From positions 4,760,486 through 4,824,485 of the forward strand of contig NZ_JH993797.1 of NCBI RefSeq assembly GCF_000316115.1: a stretch of DNA of 64,000 nt, written 5' to 3'. This document shows positions 50,544 to 59,933 of this stretch, one piece after another (within the stretch, counting starts at the first letter, position 1; each line of letters starts with the position of its first letter). Position numbers and translations under genes: made by a program. The notes under the pieces were generated by a model that searched no databases, was not told the DNA's origin, and saw only the letters and a program-made list of their open reading frames with translations. Origin of the DNA: Leptolyngbya sp. PCC 7375 (GTDB lineage: Bacteria > Cyanobacteriota > Cyanobacteriia > Phormidesmidales > Phormidesmidaceae).

Positions 50544-50939
50544 CTACTGATTTAACCCCACAGTGTCGCAATGCTGTTTGAGCTGATCAACGAGTTCCCC
50601 AGCGTTAAATACCATAGGTAAAAAGTGAATACTCTTCACCTCGCGAAAGTAGAACAAAATTGGGACCGCCGACCAAAAGACCTGCCAAGCTTGCCAGTCA
50701 GCATAGGGAAACCGCCGCAAAATAGTTGTCCCTCGACATACCTGTAATTCCGTGTCCGTAAACGTCAGCCGGATCACCGTCGTTTGTACTATCAGGAACA
50801 TTCCCAATAGGGCAATCACAAGCCCGCCTATGGCTTGAACAGGGGCTACACACAGACCCATTAAAAGAATTGACAGGGATAGGCGGTAGTCCGGACGTAA
50901 GGTAGTGGCGACAGATGAAGCTGGAGAGAGCGTTGCCAT
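50544..50939 (-). CDS. DUF3119 family membrane protein
   Basis: The 131-residue protein has two adjacent membrane helices (LSLSILLMGLCVAPVQAIGGLVIALLGMFLIVQTTV) followed by a PH-like cytosolic domain (IRLTFTDTELQVCRGTTILRRFPYADWQAWQVFW, SIHFLPMVFNAGEL). This fits DUF3119, found in cyanobacteria and plastids and without an established function. It lies directly upstream of the DUF3086 gene. Confidence 0.8.
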   Translation of the reverse strand: MATLSPASSVATTLRPDYRLSLSILLMGLCVAPVQAIGGLVIALLGMFLIVQTTVIRLTFTDTELQVCRGTTILRRFPYADWQAWQVFWSAVPILFYFREVKSIHFLPMVFNAGELVDQLKQHCDTVGLNQ

Positions 50940-51027
50940 GGTAGAGCCAGGGTACAGTTATTGATTGGAGACCTTACCCTACTTTACCGACAAGTGCTCT
51001 GACGGCTCTAAAATTAAAGGTTTGACA

Positions 51028-51306
51028 TTAAAGCTCAGCACGAATTGTAAAGGAATAATCCCCACCAGGCTCTAGTTGATAGTCAAACCGTTCTAAAAAT
51101 CGTCCGAGCGGCTCCTGAATCAAGGCCCGCCCTAACGACGGTTCCACGGTCAGATGGCCACCGCGAAATTTCCATTGAAACTGCCAGGCAAATTCATTAG
51201 CATTGACTTCGCCTTCGAGTTTGCCTTGTTGCCAGGATTGATACGTGATGCGCACATGGGCAGTGGTTTCGGGTAAACGTTGGGCAGTCACAAGAAAATT
51301 ATGCAA
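51028..51306 (-). CDS. DUF3146 family protein
   Basis: The 92-residue protein reads RLPETTAHVRITYQSWQQGKLEGEVNA, FAWQFQWKFRGGHLTVEPSLGRALI and EPLGRFLERFDYQLEPGGDYSFTIRAEL, which I recall as DUF3146, a small cyanobacterial family of unknown role. There is no signal peptide or metal site. It lies 88 bp upstream of DUF3119 on the same strand and is divergent from nadK. Confidence 0.75.
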   Translation of the reverse strand: MHNFLVTAQRLPETTAHVRITYQSWQQGKLEGEVNANEFAWQFQWKFRGGHLTVEPSLGRALIQEPLGRFLERFDYQLEPGGDYSFTIRAEL

Positions 51307-51444
51307 AAGAGGCCTTAAAATTAAGATAGCTACCTCTTTGCTTTAGAGCTACCCTCCCATGCAGAAAAATTAGATACGGAGAGGATGGCAGTCTGTTCAA
51401 GACAGAGCTAAAGGCGGTAGCCTAAAGGATATCGATTAGCTCGG

Positions 51445-52413
51445 ATGCTGAACGTGCCCCCGGTTTCTAACAACCTTACTTCCCAACAGAGACGCACCAA
51501 AAAGGTTGGCATCATATATAACGATGTCAAACCTGTCGCCTGTCAGGTCACTCAAGAGTTAAGGGTCAGACTTGAATCGTACGGTTGTCAAGTAGCCACA
51601 GCAACGGGCTTAGGTGGACTACTTGGCTATGCCAATGCCAATAAACCAGCCCAGTTCATTCCCATCGAGTCATTGGTGCCTAAAGACTTTGATGACGCCA
51701 TGGACTTTGCCATTGTGCTGGGTGGTGACGGCACAGTCCTGTCCGCCTTTCGCCAGGTAGCACCAGCAGGTATTCCCTTGCTGGCGGTGAATACAGGACA
51801 TATGGGGTTTTTAACGGAAACGTATCTTAATCAGCTACCCCATGTGCTGGAGCAGGTGCTAGCGGGCAATTACCAAGTGGAAGATCGCACAATGGTAGCT
51901 GTGCAGTTGGTGCGGGATAGCCAACCTGCCTGGGAAGCCCTGTGCCTCAATGAGGTCGTACTCAACCGTGAGCCGCTCACCAGCATGTGCCATTTTGAGG
52001 TCACCATTGGTCGCCATGCGCCGGTTGATATTGCCGCTGATGGCATCATCATTTCCACACCAACAGGGTCTACAGCCTATTCACTCTCAGCCGGTGGCCC
52101 GGTGATCACGCCAGGGGTATCGGTTTTACAGTTGATTCCCATTTGCCCCCATTCGTTGGCAGCACGTGGCCTGGTCTTTCCCAGTGCTGAAAAGGTCATC
52201 GTATCTTCGGCAAACCCAGATCCTTTGGTGATGGTGGTCGATGGCAATGCTGGTTGCTATGTTGCCCCTGGCGATCGCGTTTGCTTACGGGAAGCCAAGT
52301 TCCCGGCCAAGTTTATCCGTCTAAAGGATCCAGAGTTCTTTAAGGTTTTGCGGGAAAAGTTAGGCTGGGGACTCCCCCATATTGCTAAACCCACATCGGT
52401 GGAACTGCCGTAG
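51445..52413 (+). CDS. nadK: NAD(+) kinase
   Basis: The 322-residue kinase has the GGDGT motif (VLGGDGTVLSAFRQ), NTGHMGFLTE, the substrate-binding NEVVLNR, and ADGIIISTPTGSTAYSLSAGGPVITPG. It phosphorylates NAD+ to NADP+ using ATP or polyphosphate. Cyanobacteria usually carry two NAD kinases; this one belongs to the longer group. The start follows AAAGGATATCGATTAGCTCGG, so a Shine-Dalgarno site is present but distant. Confidence 0.95.
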   Translation: MLNVPPVSNNLTSQQRRTKKVGIIYNDVKPVACQVTQELRVRLESYGCQVATATGLGGLLGYANANKPAQFIPIESLVPKDFDDAMDFAIVLGGDGTVLSAFRQVAPAGIPLLAVNTGHMGFLTETYLNQLPHVLEQVLAGNYQVEDRTMVAVQLVRDSQPAWEALCLNEVVLNREPLTSMCHFEVTIGRHAPVDIAADGIIISTPTGSTAYSLSAGGPVITPGVSVLQLIPICPHSLAARGLVFPSAEKVIVSSANPDPLVMVVDGNAGCYVAPGDRVCLREAKFPAKFIRLKDPEFFKVLREKLGWGLPHIAKPTSVELP

Positions 52414-52514
52414 TAACGAATACGCACTGCAATTGCTACAAGTATTTCCACAAGTTTTAAGGAAATAAGCCTCTGTTCTGTGTATAGTTAACAGTTCTCT
52501 TGCCTGTGTGGTCT

Positions 52515-53228
52515 ATGGCTACTGACAACTCTGACCCATCGAACGTGAGCGGACCTGAAAAAATTAATCGGGGTGAGCGTGGCCCACTAAGGGCTAATCA
52601 AAAGGCCAATCAAAAAACTGTATGGCTTTGGTTGGGGGCCAACGTGTTGGGATTTGCGATCGCCACCCCCCTTAGCTTTTTGATGAACGTATCGGCTCAG
52701 TACTTCGAAGCGCTTTACATCGCGGGTCTGATTGTCGGTGCTGTGGTCGGTCCTCTACAGGCCCTGGTCATGCAGCGGCTTTTACCCAGGCTAAAAATTT
52801 GGCAGTGGGTGATCGCCAATATTTTTGGCAGCTATTTAGGGTCCTGGGTTGGCCTATTGGTATTTGGGCTGATTGTGATGTTGCTTCAATTTTTCAACAA
52901 TTTGCCCGATCCTGGCGATGTTGTCACCTTAGTCTTAACCATTGCCATCTACAGTGCCGTTATCGGCATGTGCGTCAGTATTGCCCAACTTTACAGCCTA
53001 CCGAGTCAGGTACAGAATGCGCGGCAGTGGTGGATCGCCAATTTCCTGGGCAGAATCTTGGGCTGGGTAAGTGCCAGTCTAGTGGGTTGGTTCGTTTTTG
53101 CCATCACCGGCACGGAGAATTTTTTAGTGGTTTGGGGAGCCCTTTTAGGAGCCGTGGGTGGGGCAGTCTATGCAGGGGTGACCACTAAGGCCCTACTCAA
53201 TCTTCAGCCCAACGCTGTAAAAACTTAA
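52515..53228 (+). CDS. hypothetical multi-pass membrane protein
   Basis: The protein has a short hydrophilic N-terminus (SNVSGPEKINRGERG) and six predicted membrane helices, including VWLWLGANVLGFAIATPLSFLM, YIAGLIVGAVVGPLQALVMQ, IFGSYLGSWVGLLVFGLIVML, VLTIAIYSAVIGMCVSIAQL and LVVWGALLGAVGGAVYAGV. The central layout of paired helices separated by W-containing loops (KIWQWVIANIFGS and RQWWIANFLGRILGW) suggests an internal duplication. No transporter or enzyme motif is recognised. The ATG at 52515 is preferred to a TTG at 52500. Confidence 0.75.
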   Translation: MATDNSDPSNVSGPEKINRGERGPLRANQKANQKTVWLWLGANVLGFAIATPLSFLMNVSAQYFEALYIAGLIVGAVVGPLQALVMQRLLPRLKIWQWVIANIFGSYLGSWVGLLVFGLIVMLLQFFNNLPDPGDVVTLVLTIAIYSAVIGMCVSIAQLYSLPSQVQNARQWWIANFLGRILGWVSASLVGWFVFAITGTENFLVVWGALLGAVGGAVYAGVTTKALLNLQPNAVKT

Positions 53229-53262
53229 CCCAACGTTCTCTCAACCCTTCTTAGCCAAGATA

Positions 53263-54129
53263 ATGGGTACTCGTCCTACAGATAGTCGTCCTACAGATAG
53301 TCGTCCTACAGATAGTCGTTCTACAGATAGTCGTCTCATCGATACGATAGGTCAGATATTGATCCTGGCCTATCAAGAAGACACTGAGCAGTTGTCATCC
53401 TTTCTAGGCACTACAGGCTGTCATGTTGAGGTGCTGCGGCAGATTCATCGTTCAGAGTACAGAAACTACTCTCGTAGCTATTTATGTTTACTCAATCACC
53501 GTAAAGCCTGGGAACAAGCACTGCTATCAGAAAAACCCACCTTGATTGTCGAAGCAGATTTTGTCCCAGTTGCCAACTTTGCCCAGCTGCCATCACCGTT
53601 TGACCCTAACGATAAACATCTGGGTATCGCCTGGCTCTATACCTGTGCATCGCAGATCTATACCATTACAGATCAAGGCTATGCCCAGGGGTATTCAACT
53701 GCGATGGTGGCCTATGTGATCACCCAACAAAGTGCTTGGAGGCTGATCGAGTTAGCTGAAGCGGTTAAGGCAGATCCTGGCCCAGAAACTTATACTCCCT
53801 GGGATTCAGGCATTGAGTATTATTTGCGCGATCGCAACTTCCACAACTATGTTCCCTGGCGCAACTATGGCGAACATGGCGGCATTCCCAATCCTGAACA
53901 TCAACAAAACAATCTCAGCACCACCCATCGTGCCGATGTGCTCTATGGTCCTTTAGCCTTTGAACCGGGTTATGGAAAAGTGCTACAAGAACGCACCTAT
54001 GGACGCGTTAAAGGGTTGGGGCGTTTGTTGCTTAATAAGTATTTACGAGGTCCTGTGCTGAGTGGTTCAACGCATCCAGGTAGGCTGTTAAGATTTGCCC
54101 TGAGTCGGCAGTTTACCCTGAGGCTTTAA
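53263..54129 (+). CDS. glycosyltransferase family 25-like protein
   Basis: The 288-residue protein has the GT25-like pattern: GQILILAYQEDTEQ, EYRNYSRSYLCLLNHRKAWEQAL, and the acidic TLIVEADFVPV at the position of the metal-binding motif. YSTAMVAYVITQQSAWRLIELAE and TPWDSGIEYYL follow. Members add sugars in lipopolysaccharide or exopolysaccharide synthesis. The N-terminus is four TDSR(P/S) pentapeptides encoded by 15-bp tandem repeats, which looks like a length-variable region and makes the true start less certain. The CRISPR leader begins right after its stop codon. Confidence 0.7.
   Translation: MGTRPTDSRPTDSRPTDSRSTDSRLIDTIGQILILAYQEDTEQLSSFLGTTGCHVEVLRQIHRSEYRNYSRSYLCLLNHRKAWEQALLSEKPTLIVEADFVPVANFAQLPSPFDPNDKHLGIAWLYTCASQIYTITDQGYAQGYSTAMVAYVITQQSAWRLIELAEAVKADPGPETYTPWDSGIEYYLRDRNFHNYVPWRNYGEHGGIPNPEHQQNNLSTTHRADVLYGPLAFEPGYGKVLQERTYGRVKGLGRLLLNKYLRGPVLSGSTHPGRLLRFALSRQFTLRL
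53271..53330 (+). repeat. four 15-bp tandem repeats in the glycosyltransferase N-terminus
   Basis: TCGTCCTACAGATAG occurs at 53271, 53286 and 53301 exactly, and at 53316 with one change (TCGTTC). The units keep the reading frame and encode the TDSRP repeat. Copy number can vary by slippage without destroying the protein. Confidence 0.92.
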
Positions 54130-54531
54130 AGAGGTTTTAGGTTTTAGGTCTTAGTTTTCAGGGTTATCCGTTTAAGCTGGGAAACTCTGGATAGGTGGGG
54201 CGTCAGGCGTCAGCTACCTACGGGGGCTGCCCATTAGTAATGATGGTTACCTTATGTTTAATGTTTGGTGCTGTCATGGGTTGCGCGACTGTGTAGTTGT
54301 TTGCTGTGGCAGGCTGAATAAAGGGGGATGAAAAGCTTTGGCAGAGCCAATTAGCGGCTTTTTGCTTGTCCATGGGATCCGCGCAAGTGCTGGAAGGCTT
54401 ATCAGTTCAATGTTTCGTAGGATTAAGGTAATTTGAAGAAGTGCACATTTACTGGGCTGAGAACTATAATGGGGTAGATTCGCGCAAATGTACCTTGAAA
54501 ACTAAATGCAGCCAACGTTTCAATGGGCTGC
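54130..54531 (+). promoter_or_regulatory. CRISPR leader and intergenic region
   Basis: The 402 bases before the first repeat contain no gene. Two related segments, CGCGCAAGTGCTGGAAGG (about 54379-54396) and CGCGCAAATGTACCTTGAAA (54481-54500), share CGCGCAARTG and could be leader motifs for spacer acquisition. The orientation of the repeats (ending ATTGAAAC) and degenerate repeats at the far end both show that this is the leader side. Confidence 0.65.
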
Positions 54532-57500
54532 GTCACAACCAACCACTTCCCCTCACGGGGATTGAAACCCAGATCTTAATTTCTTCTGTGCGTATAAGCA
54601 CAGGATCTAGTCACAACCAACCACTTCCCCTCACGGGGATTGAAACGAGAAGCATCATGATTTTTGCCACACCGTTGAGATGTCACAACCAACCACTTCC
54701 CCTCACGGGGATTGAAACTTTTGAGTCTTCGGATCAGCCTAATCTCGTGTGGCTGTCACAACCAACCACTTCCCCTCACGGGGATTGAAACCCGGATTTG
54801 CTGGGGAGATAATTCAGGGCCATATCGTCACAACCAACCACTTCCCCTCACGGGGATTGAAACAAGAGGAATCATCAGATCTTTCTTCGACTTCTCTGGT
54901 CACAACCAACCACTTCCCCTCACGGGGATTGAAACAGCGGGAGGAATGGTTAGTCTGGCTTTCCTGCATTTGTCACAACCAACCACTTCCCCTCACGGGG
55001 ATTGAAACCCTGGGGGTCTTGCGATCGCGCTTGGTCTAGCCCCGTCACAACCAACCACTTCCCCTCACGGGGATTGAAACAAAGAAATTGCAATCATCGA
55101 TAAACTAAATTTCATGTCACAACCAACCACTTCCCCTCACGGGGATTGAAACAAGCCATCAGCGGCCAATCCACAGCGCAATGGGCCAAGTCACAACCAA
55201 CCACTTCCCCTCACGGGGATTGAAACACTGCGCCAGGAATACCGTAATCTCTCAGCCAATTGTCACAACCAACCACTTCCCCTCACGGGGATTGAAACGT
55301 GAGCGCTTTGTAGACGCTTACAGAGAGGCCTAGGTCACAACCAACCACTTCCCCTCACGGGGATTGAAACATTGTACGCCGCATACTCCGTAGCTTCGTC
55401 TATCGTCACAACCAACCACTTCCCCTCACGGGGATTGAAACGGCATTTCCCCATATCATCCAGAAGCAATCGGAAACGTCACAACCAACCACTTCCCCTC
55501 ACGGGGATTGAAACACTGAGGCTGTGGCAACCGACTAAGTTCGCTGAGATGTCACAACCAACCACTTCCCCTCACGGGGATTGAAACCGCTGATAGAACT
55601 GAGTGGCCAGCGTGAATGCCCCTGTCACAACCAACCACTTCCCCTCACGGGGATTGAAACGCACAGGAACTTTCCGAACCAAATACAGAGGAAGGTCACA
55701 ACCAACCACTTCCCCTCACGGGGATTGAAACCACCATCAAAACAGCTAAGGTCACCCGGAAAGCTGTCACAACCAACCACTTCCCCTCACGGGGATTGAA
55801 ACGATATCGAATTATCACGAGCAATTATGAGTAGAGGCGTCACAACCAACCACTTCCCCTCACGGGGATTGAAACACCATGAAAAAACAGAAAGTAAGTG
55901 TTTACTTTCGTCACAACCAACCACTTCCCCTCACGGGGATTGAAACTTCGAGGAAATTACAGTGGGTAGAAGCTCAGGTGGAGGTGGTCACAACCAACCA
56001 CTTCCCCTCACGGGGATTGAAACCCTGAGAGCCAGGCTTACTTCAGAGGGCTTCCCTGTCACAACCAACCACTTCCCCTCACGGGGATTGAAACTACAAA
56101 GCGCTCACAACTCATTCAAAGTATATCTAGTCACAACCAACCACTTCCCCTCACGGGGATTGAAACCAAAATTAGTCCATCTATTAATCTAATTAACTCA
56201 AGTCACAACCAACCACTTCCCCTCACGGGGATTGAAACTTTTCCCATTTGCCGGTCAATGGGTCACACTTTACGTCACAACCAACCACTTCCCCTCACGG
56301 GGATTGAAACATCTAAACATTCATAGATGTCTTCCAAAATCACGGTGTCACAACCAACCACTTCCCCTCACGGGGATTGAAACACCACGCTCCTGGGCTG
56401 GAAGCGATTGCCATTCCGTCACAACCAACCACTTCCCCTCACGGGGATTGAAACCTCTATCCTGAGAAGAGTACTGGCGTAGATATTCGGTCACAACCAA
56501 CCACTTCCCCTCACGGGGATTGAAACTTGGAGTGCGGCTAGCAGGAAGATTGATGGAACTGCGTCACAACCAACCACTTCCCCTCACGGGGATTGAAACA
56601 GAATTTCAGAGATGGTTGTCATTACCCTTCCTCAAGTCACAACCAACCACTTCCCCTCACGGGGATTGAAACCTCTAAATTCTCAAGACGATCATTCGCT
56701 TCTGCTAAGTCACAACCAACCACTTCCCCTCACGGGGATTGAAACTAGCTGGCTAATCCAAAAACTTCGCACTGACCTGGTCACAACCAACCACTTCCCC
56801 TCACGGGGATTGAAACCTTTAGATCAGGCCGATTTGTTTTCATCGGAGGTTGTCACAACCAACCACTTCCCCTCACGGGGATTGAAACATCAATGAAGCT
56901 CATTCAAGGAAATTATACATGTGCGTCACAACCAACCACTTCCCCTCACGGGGATTGAAACTTAGAGTGATCGATAATAGCTTCTTGATATGCTGGTCAC
57001 AACCAACCACTTCCCCTCACGGGGATTGAAACATCTTACTAAACAAGAAGCGTTTGCCAAACCAACGTCACAACCAACCACTTCCCCTCACGGGGATTGA
57101 AACTCTACAAGAACTTCTTCAAGATTGACGTATCTTCCGTCACAACCAACCACTTCCCCTCACGGGGATTGAAACGACAGTGACGGCGCATTAGTGGTTG
57201 ATTCGCGACTGTGTCACAACCAACCACTTCCCCTCACGGGGATTGAAACTAAGCTGCAATCCGCCAGTAGCAGCGCTCCTGTGATTGTCACAACCAACCA
57301 CTTCCCCTCACGGGGATTGAAACTTCTCCCAGTCAGCGATCGCAGCCTTCTCAGACTCAAGTCACAACCAACCACTTCCCCTCACGGGGATTGAAACAAT
57401 CACTGCAATGCGCAATAGACAATGGCATTCAGTCACAACCAACCACTTCCCCTCACGGGGATTGAAACTACCCAATAAGACTCACCATTCACTTCTATTT

Positions 57501-58119
57501 CCAGTCACAACCAACCACTTCCCCTCACGGGGATTGAAACACATCAGGAATCTCATCGGCCCCTGTGAAAATCGTGGGTCACAACCAACCACTTCCCCTC
57601 ACGGGGATTGAAACAACTGAACAACAATTTGGTTTGGTAGCTGGTCCTGCTGTCACAACCAACCACTTCCCCTCACGGGGATTGAAACTCTTTTCAGAAG
57701 CTCAAACAGTGTGCCTACAATTAGGCGATAGGGGCGTCACAACCAACCACTTCCCCTCACGGGGATTGAAACAGAATTTCGATTAACTCAGCTTTTCGAT
57801 ATTTTGGTCACAACCAACCACTTCCCCTCACGGGGATTGAAACCGTCTTGAGTTGCGCTCTGTAATTCTCAATAGTCGTCACAACCAACCACTTCCCCTC
57901 ACGGGGACTGAAACGATCGGATAAATTTTCTTTAGCGCTTGGACACTCGTCACAACCAATCACTTCCCCTCACGGGGATTGAAACTGCTACTCAGTGCAT
58001 CTCCTGAAACGCTTGTTGCTCGTCACAACCAACCACTTCCCCTCACGGGGATTGAAACGTGATTAGCTCAAGCACTCGTTGCTCCTCATCAGGTCACAAC
58101 CAACCACTTCCCTTCACGG
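54532..58119 (+). CRISPR. CRISPR array, 50 repeats of 37 nt, 49 spacers
   Basis: The repeat is 37 nt, begins GTCACAACC, contains CTTCCCCTCACGGGG and ends ATTGAAAC. The CCCC/GGGG arms around TCAC give a small hairpin. Fifty copies start at 54532, 54610, 54682, and so on to 58093. Spacers are mostly 34-37 nt; exceptions are the first (41), one at 55947 (40) and one at 57689 (47). All early repeats are identical. Changes appear only at the far end: repeat 47 (57878) has GACTG, repeat 48 (57949) has CCAATCAC, and the last (58093-58119) has CTTCACGG and then breaks off. No cas gene lies within the window on either side. The ATTGAAAC end is common in type I-D and III cyanobacterial arrays, but type cannot be assigned. 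Confidence 0.97.
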
Positions 58120-58517
58120 CTACGGTGTACACACAAGTATTGGAACCTAGCGGTTGCGGTTGCCTCACCCCCCCTCTAACTCCCCCTAAAGCCCTCCGGG
58201 CATGGGCTAAAGCCTAAGGTAAGGGGGAGGACTGGAGTTTCCCCCCTTACCAACTACGGTGTATACACATCTAAAAAATAATGTCTCAAAAGGTAGGCCT
58301 GTCCTTGAATTGGCCCTCATCCTAAATCCTTCTCCCTGGGGGCGAAGGACTTTGAGGCTAGGCCCCCCTTCTCCCTCAGGGAGTAAGGGGTTGGGGGATG
58401 AGGGCTCGAAATATAGAGCTAGCTCTCCGACTTATGTATACACGGTAGCTTACCAAGGGAGGTAAGGAGAGTAATGCAGAATTCTAAACTCTCTGCCGAG
58501 ATGTATGTACACCGTAG
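58120..58517. mobile_element. nested inverted-repeat (MITE-like) element at the CRISPR end
   Basis: The outer ends CTACGGTGTACACACA (58120-58135) and TGTATGTACACCGTAG (58502-58517) are inverted with 15 of 16 matches. An inner pair, CTACGGTGTATACACAT (58254-58270) and ATGTATACACGGTAG (58434-58448), is inverted as well. Between them are GC-rich palindromes with the CCCTCATCC and TTCTCCCTGGG style of dispersed cyanobacterial repeats. There is no open frame for a transposase. The left end directly abuts the truncated last CRISPR repeat. Nothing else is seen up to 58543. Confidence 0.6.
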
Positions 58518-58543
58518 CCCTAAAGCCCCCTATTCAAAACCCC

Positions 58544-58882
58544 TTACACCGTCGCATCCTGACCAGTCATTTTCCTAACAATCAGCTGAATACCCAACAA
58601 AAACAAACCAACGGCAGTCAAACCAAACACACCAGCACCCAAAGCAACAATACCAGCCACCAGAGTCCGCACCGCCACCGAAATATTCAAAACAATCGTC
58701 TTATCAGATAAGACCGGCTTAGCAGCAAAGGCCGTAACAATAGCCACCATCATGCGATAACACAAGACACTGAGAGTCCCAGCCAAAAAAGAGCCACTAA
58801 AGCAACTCAGAGGCGATGTCGATTTCTTACTACCCTTCGTCACCTCATCATCACCGCCCGATTGCTTTAACGGTTCAGCCAT
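58544..58882 (-). CDS. DUF3082 family membrane protein
   Basis: The 112-residue protein has two hydrophobic segments (CFSGSFLAGTLSVLCYRMMVAIVTAF and VAGIVALGAGVFGLTAVGLFLLGIQLIV) and the conserved VLSDKTIVLNISVAVRTL stretch, matching my recall of DUF3082, a cyanobacterial/plastid family of unknown function. The C-terminus ends 26 bp from the MITE-like element. It is divergent from rsmA. Confidence 0.8.
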   Translation of the reverse strand: MAEPLKQSGGDDEVTKGSKKSTSPLSCFSGSFLAGTLSVLCYRMMVAIVTAFAAKPVLSDKTIVLNISVAVRTLVAGIVALGAGVFGLTAVGLFLLGIQLIVRKMTGQDATV

Positions 58883-59033
58883 AGCCTTTACCTAAATCCT
58901 ATCCCTATTTTACTGCCCCATTGCCCATCGTCCACTCCCCCCTCCCACCACCTTAATCATCCCACGCACCCACACCTACTCACCATGCAAGAACTGATAT
59001 AAAATACCAATCCATTCATTCCCCTGTGTTTTT

Positions 59034-59870
59034 ATGCCCCGCCCCCGTAAACGGTTTGGCCAGCACTGGCTACGCGATCCTCAGATTTTAAATCAGATTT
59101 TAGCGGCGGCAGAACTATCCGACACCGACCGAGTGTTGGAAATTGGCCCTGGTCAAGGCGTACTGACTAAAGGACTGGTGCCCTTTACCCAAGCAGTGGT
59201 GGCCGTCGAGGTCGATCGAGATCTGGTGCGTCAGCTACAGCAACAGTTTCAGGCATCGGAGCGCTTTCATTTAATTGAAGGTGACTTTTTAGATGTAGAC
59301 CTGGCAGCAGCCCTCGCTGACCACCCAAATTTTCAATCTCCCAACAAAGTCGTTGCCAATATTCCGTACTACATTACGGGACCTATTCTAGAAAAGCTGC
59401 TGGGCCAGATTCGTCAGCCCAATCCCCAACCCTACGACTCGATTGTGCTGCTAGTGCAAAAAGAGGTGGCCGACCGCCTGTACGCTGAGCCCGGCACGAA
59501 GGCCTTTAACGGTCTATCGGTGCGCATACAGTATTTAGCAGAGTGTGAGCTGATTTGCCCCGTTCCCGCCAAGGCCTTTAAACCCGCCCCCAAAGTAGAC
59601 TCCGCCGTTGTTCGCCTGCGACCACGCACATTTCCGGTGCAAGCCAACAATCCAAAACTATTAGATACCTTAGTGAAGCAGGGCTTTTCTCAAAAACGCA
59701 AGATGCTGCGCAACAACCTGAAAAGCCTGATAGACCGCGATCAACTTACCAAAATTATGGAAACAATGGCCATCGATCCCCAGGTACGGGCAGAACAACT
59801 CAGCCTGGAAAAATGGGTTAACTTAAGCAATCAGATTGGCACCTTAAATCCAACAGAGCCAACTGCCTGA
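59034..59870 (+). CDS. rsmA: 16S rRNA dimethyladenosine transferase
   Basis: The 278-residue methyltransferase (KsgA/RsmA) starts RKRFGQHWLRDPQILNQIL. It has the SAM-binding VLEIGPGQGVLTKGL, the catalytic NIPYYITGPIL and a C-terminal RGRT-like helix region. It dimethylates two adenosines at the 3' end of 16S rRNA. It lies 63 bp upstream of ispE, a pairing conserved in many cyanobacteria and other bacteria. Confidence 0.95.
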   Translation: MPRPRKRFGQHWLRDPQILNQILAAAELSDTDRVLEIGPGQGVLTKGLVPFTQAVVAVEVDRDLVRQLQQQFQASERFHLIEGDFLDVDLAAALADHPNFQSPNKVVANIPYYITGPILEKLLGQIRQPNPQPYDSIVLLVQKEVADRLYAEPGTKAFNGLSVRIQYLAECELICPVPAKAFKPAPKVDSAVVRLRPRTFPVQANNPKLLDTLVKQGFSQKRKMLRNNLKSLIDRDQLTKIMETMAIDPQVRAEQLSLEKWVNLSNQIGTLNPTEPTA

Positions 59871-59933
59871 TTTAAGGGCCACGAGGTGCTAATCTGCTTG
59901 TGGCATCAACGTTTTGAGATCTTGCTGGGGTCT

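Noticed and set aside
54441..57786. Open frames across the CRISPR array encoding repeated TTNHFPSRGLK or HNQPLPLTGIET peptides
   Set aside because: They are translations of the CRISPR repeat in different frames and change frame with spacer length; not genes.
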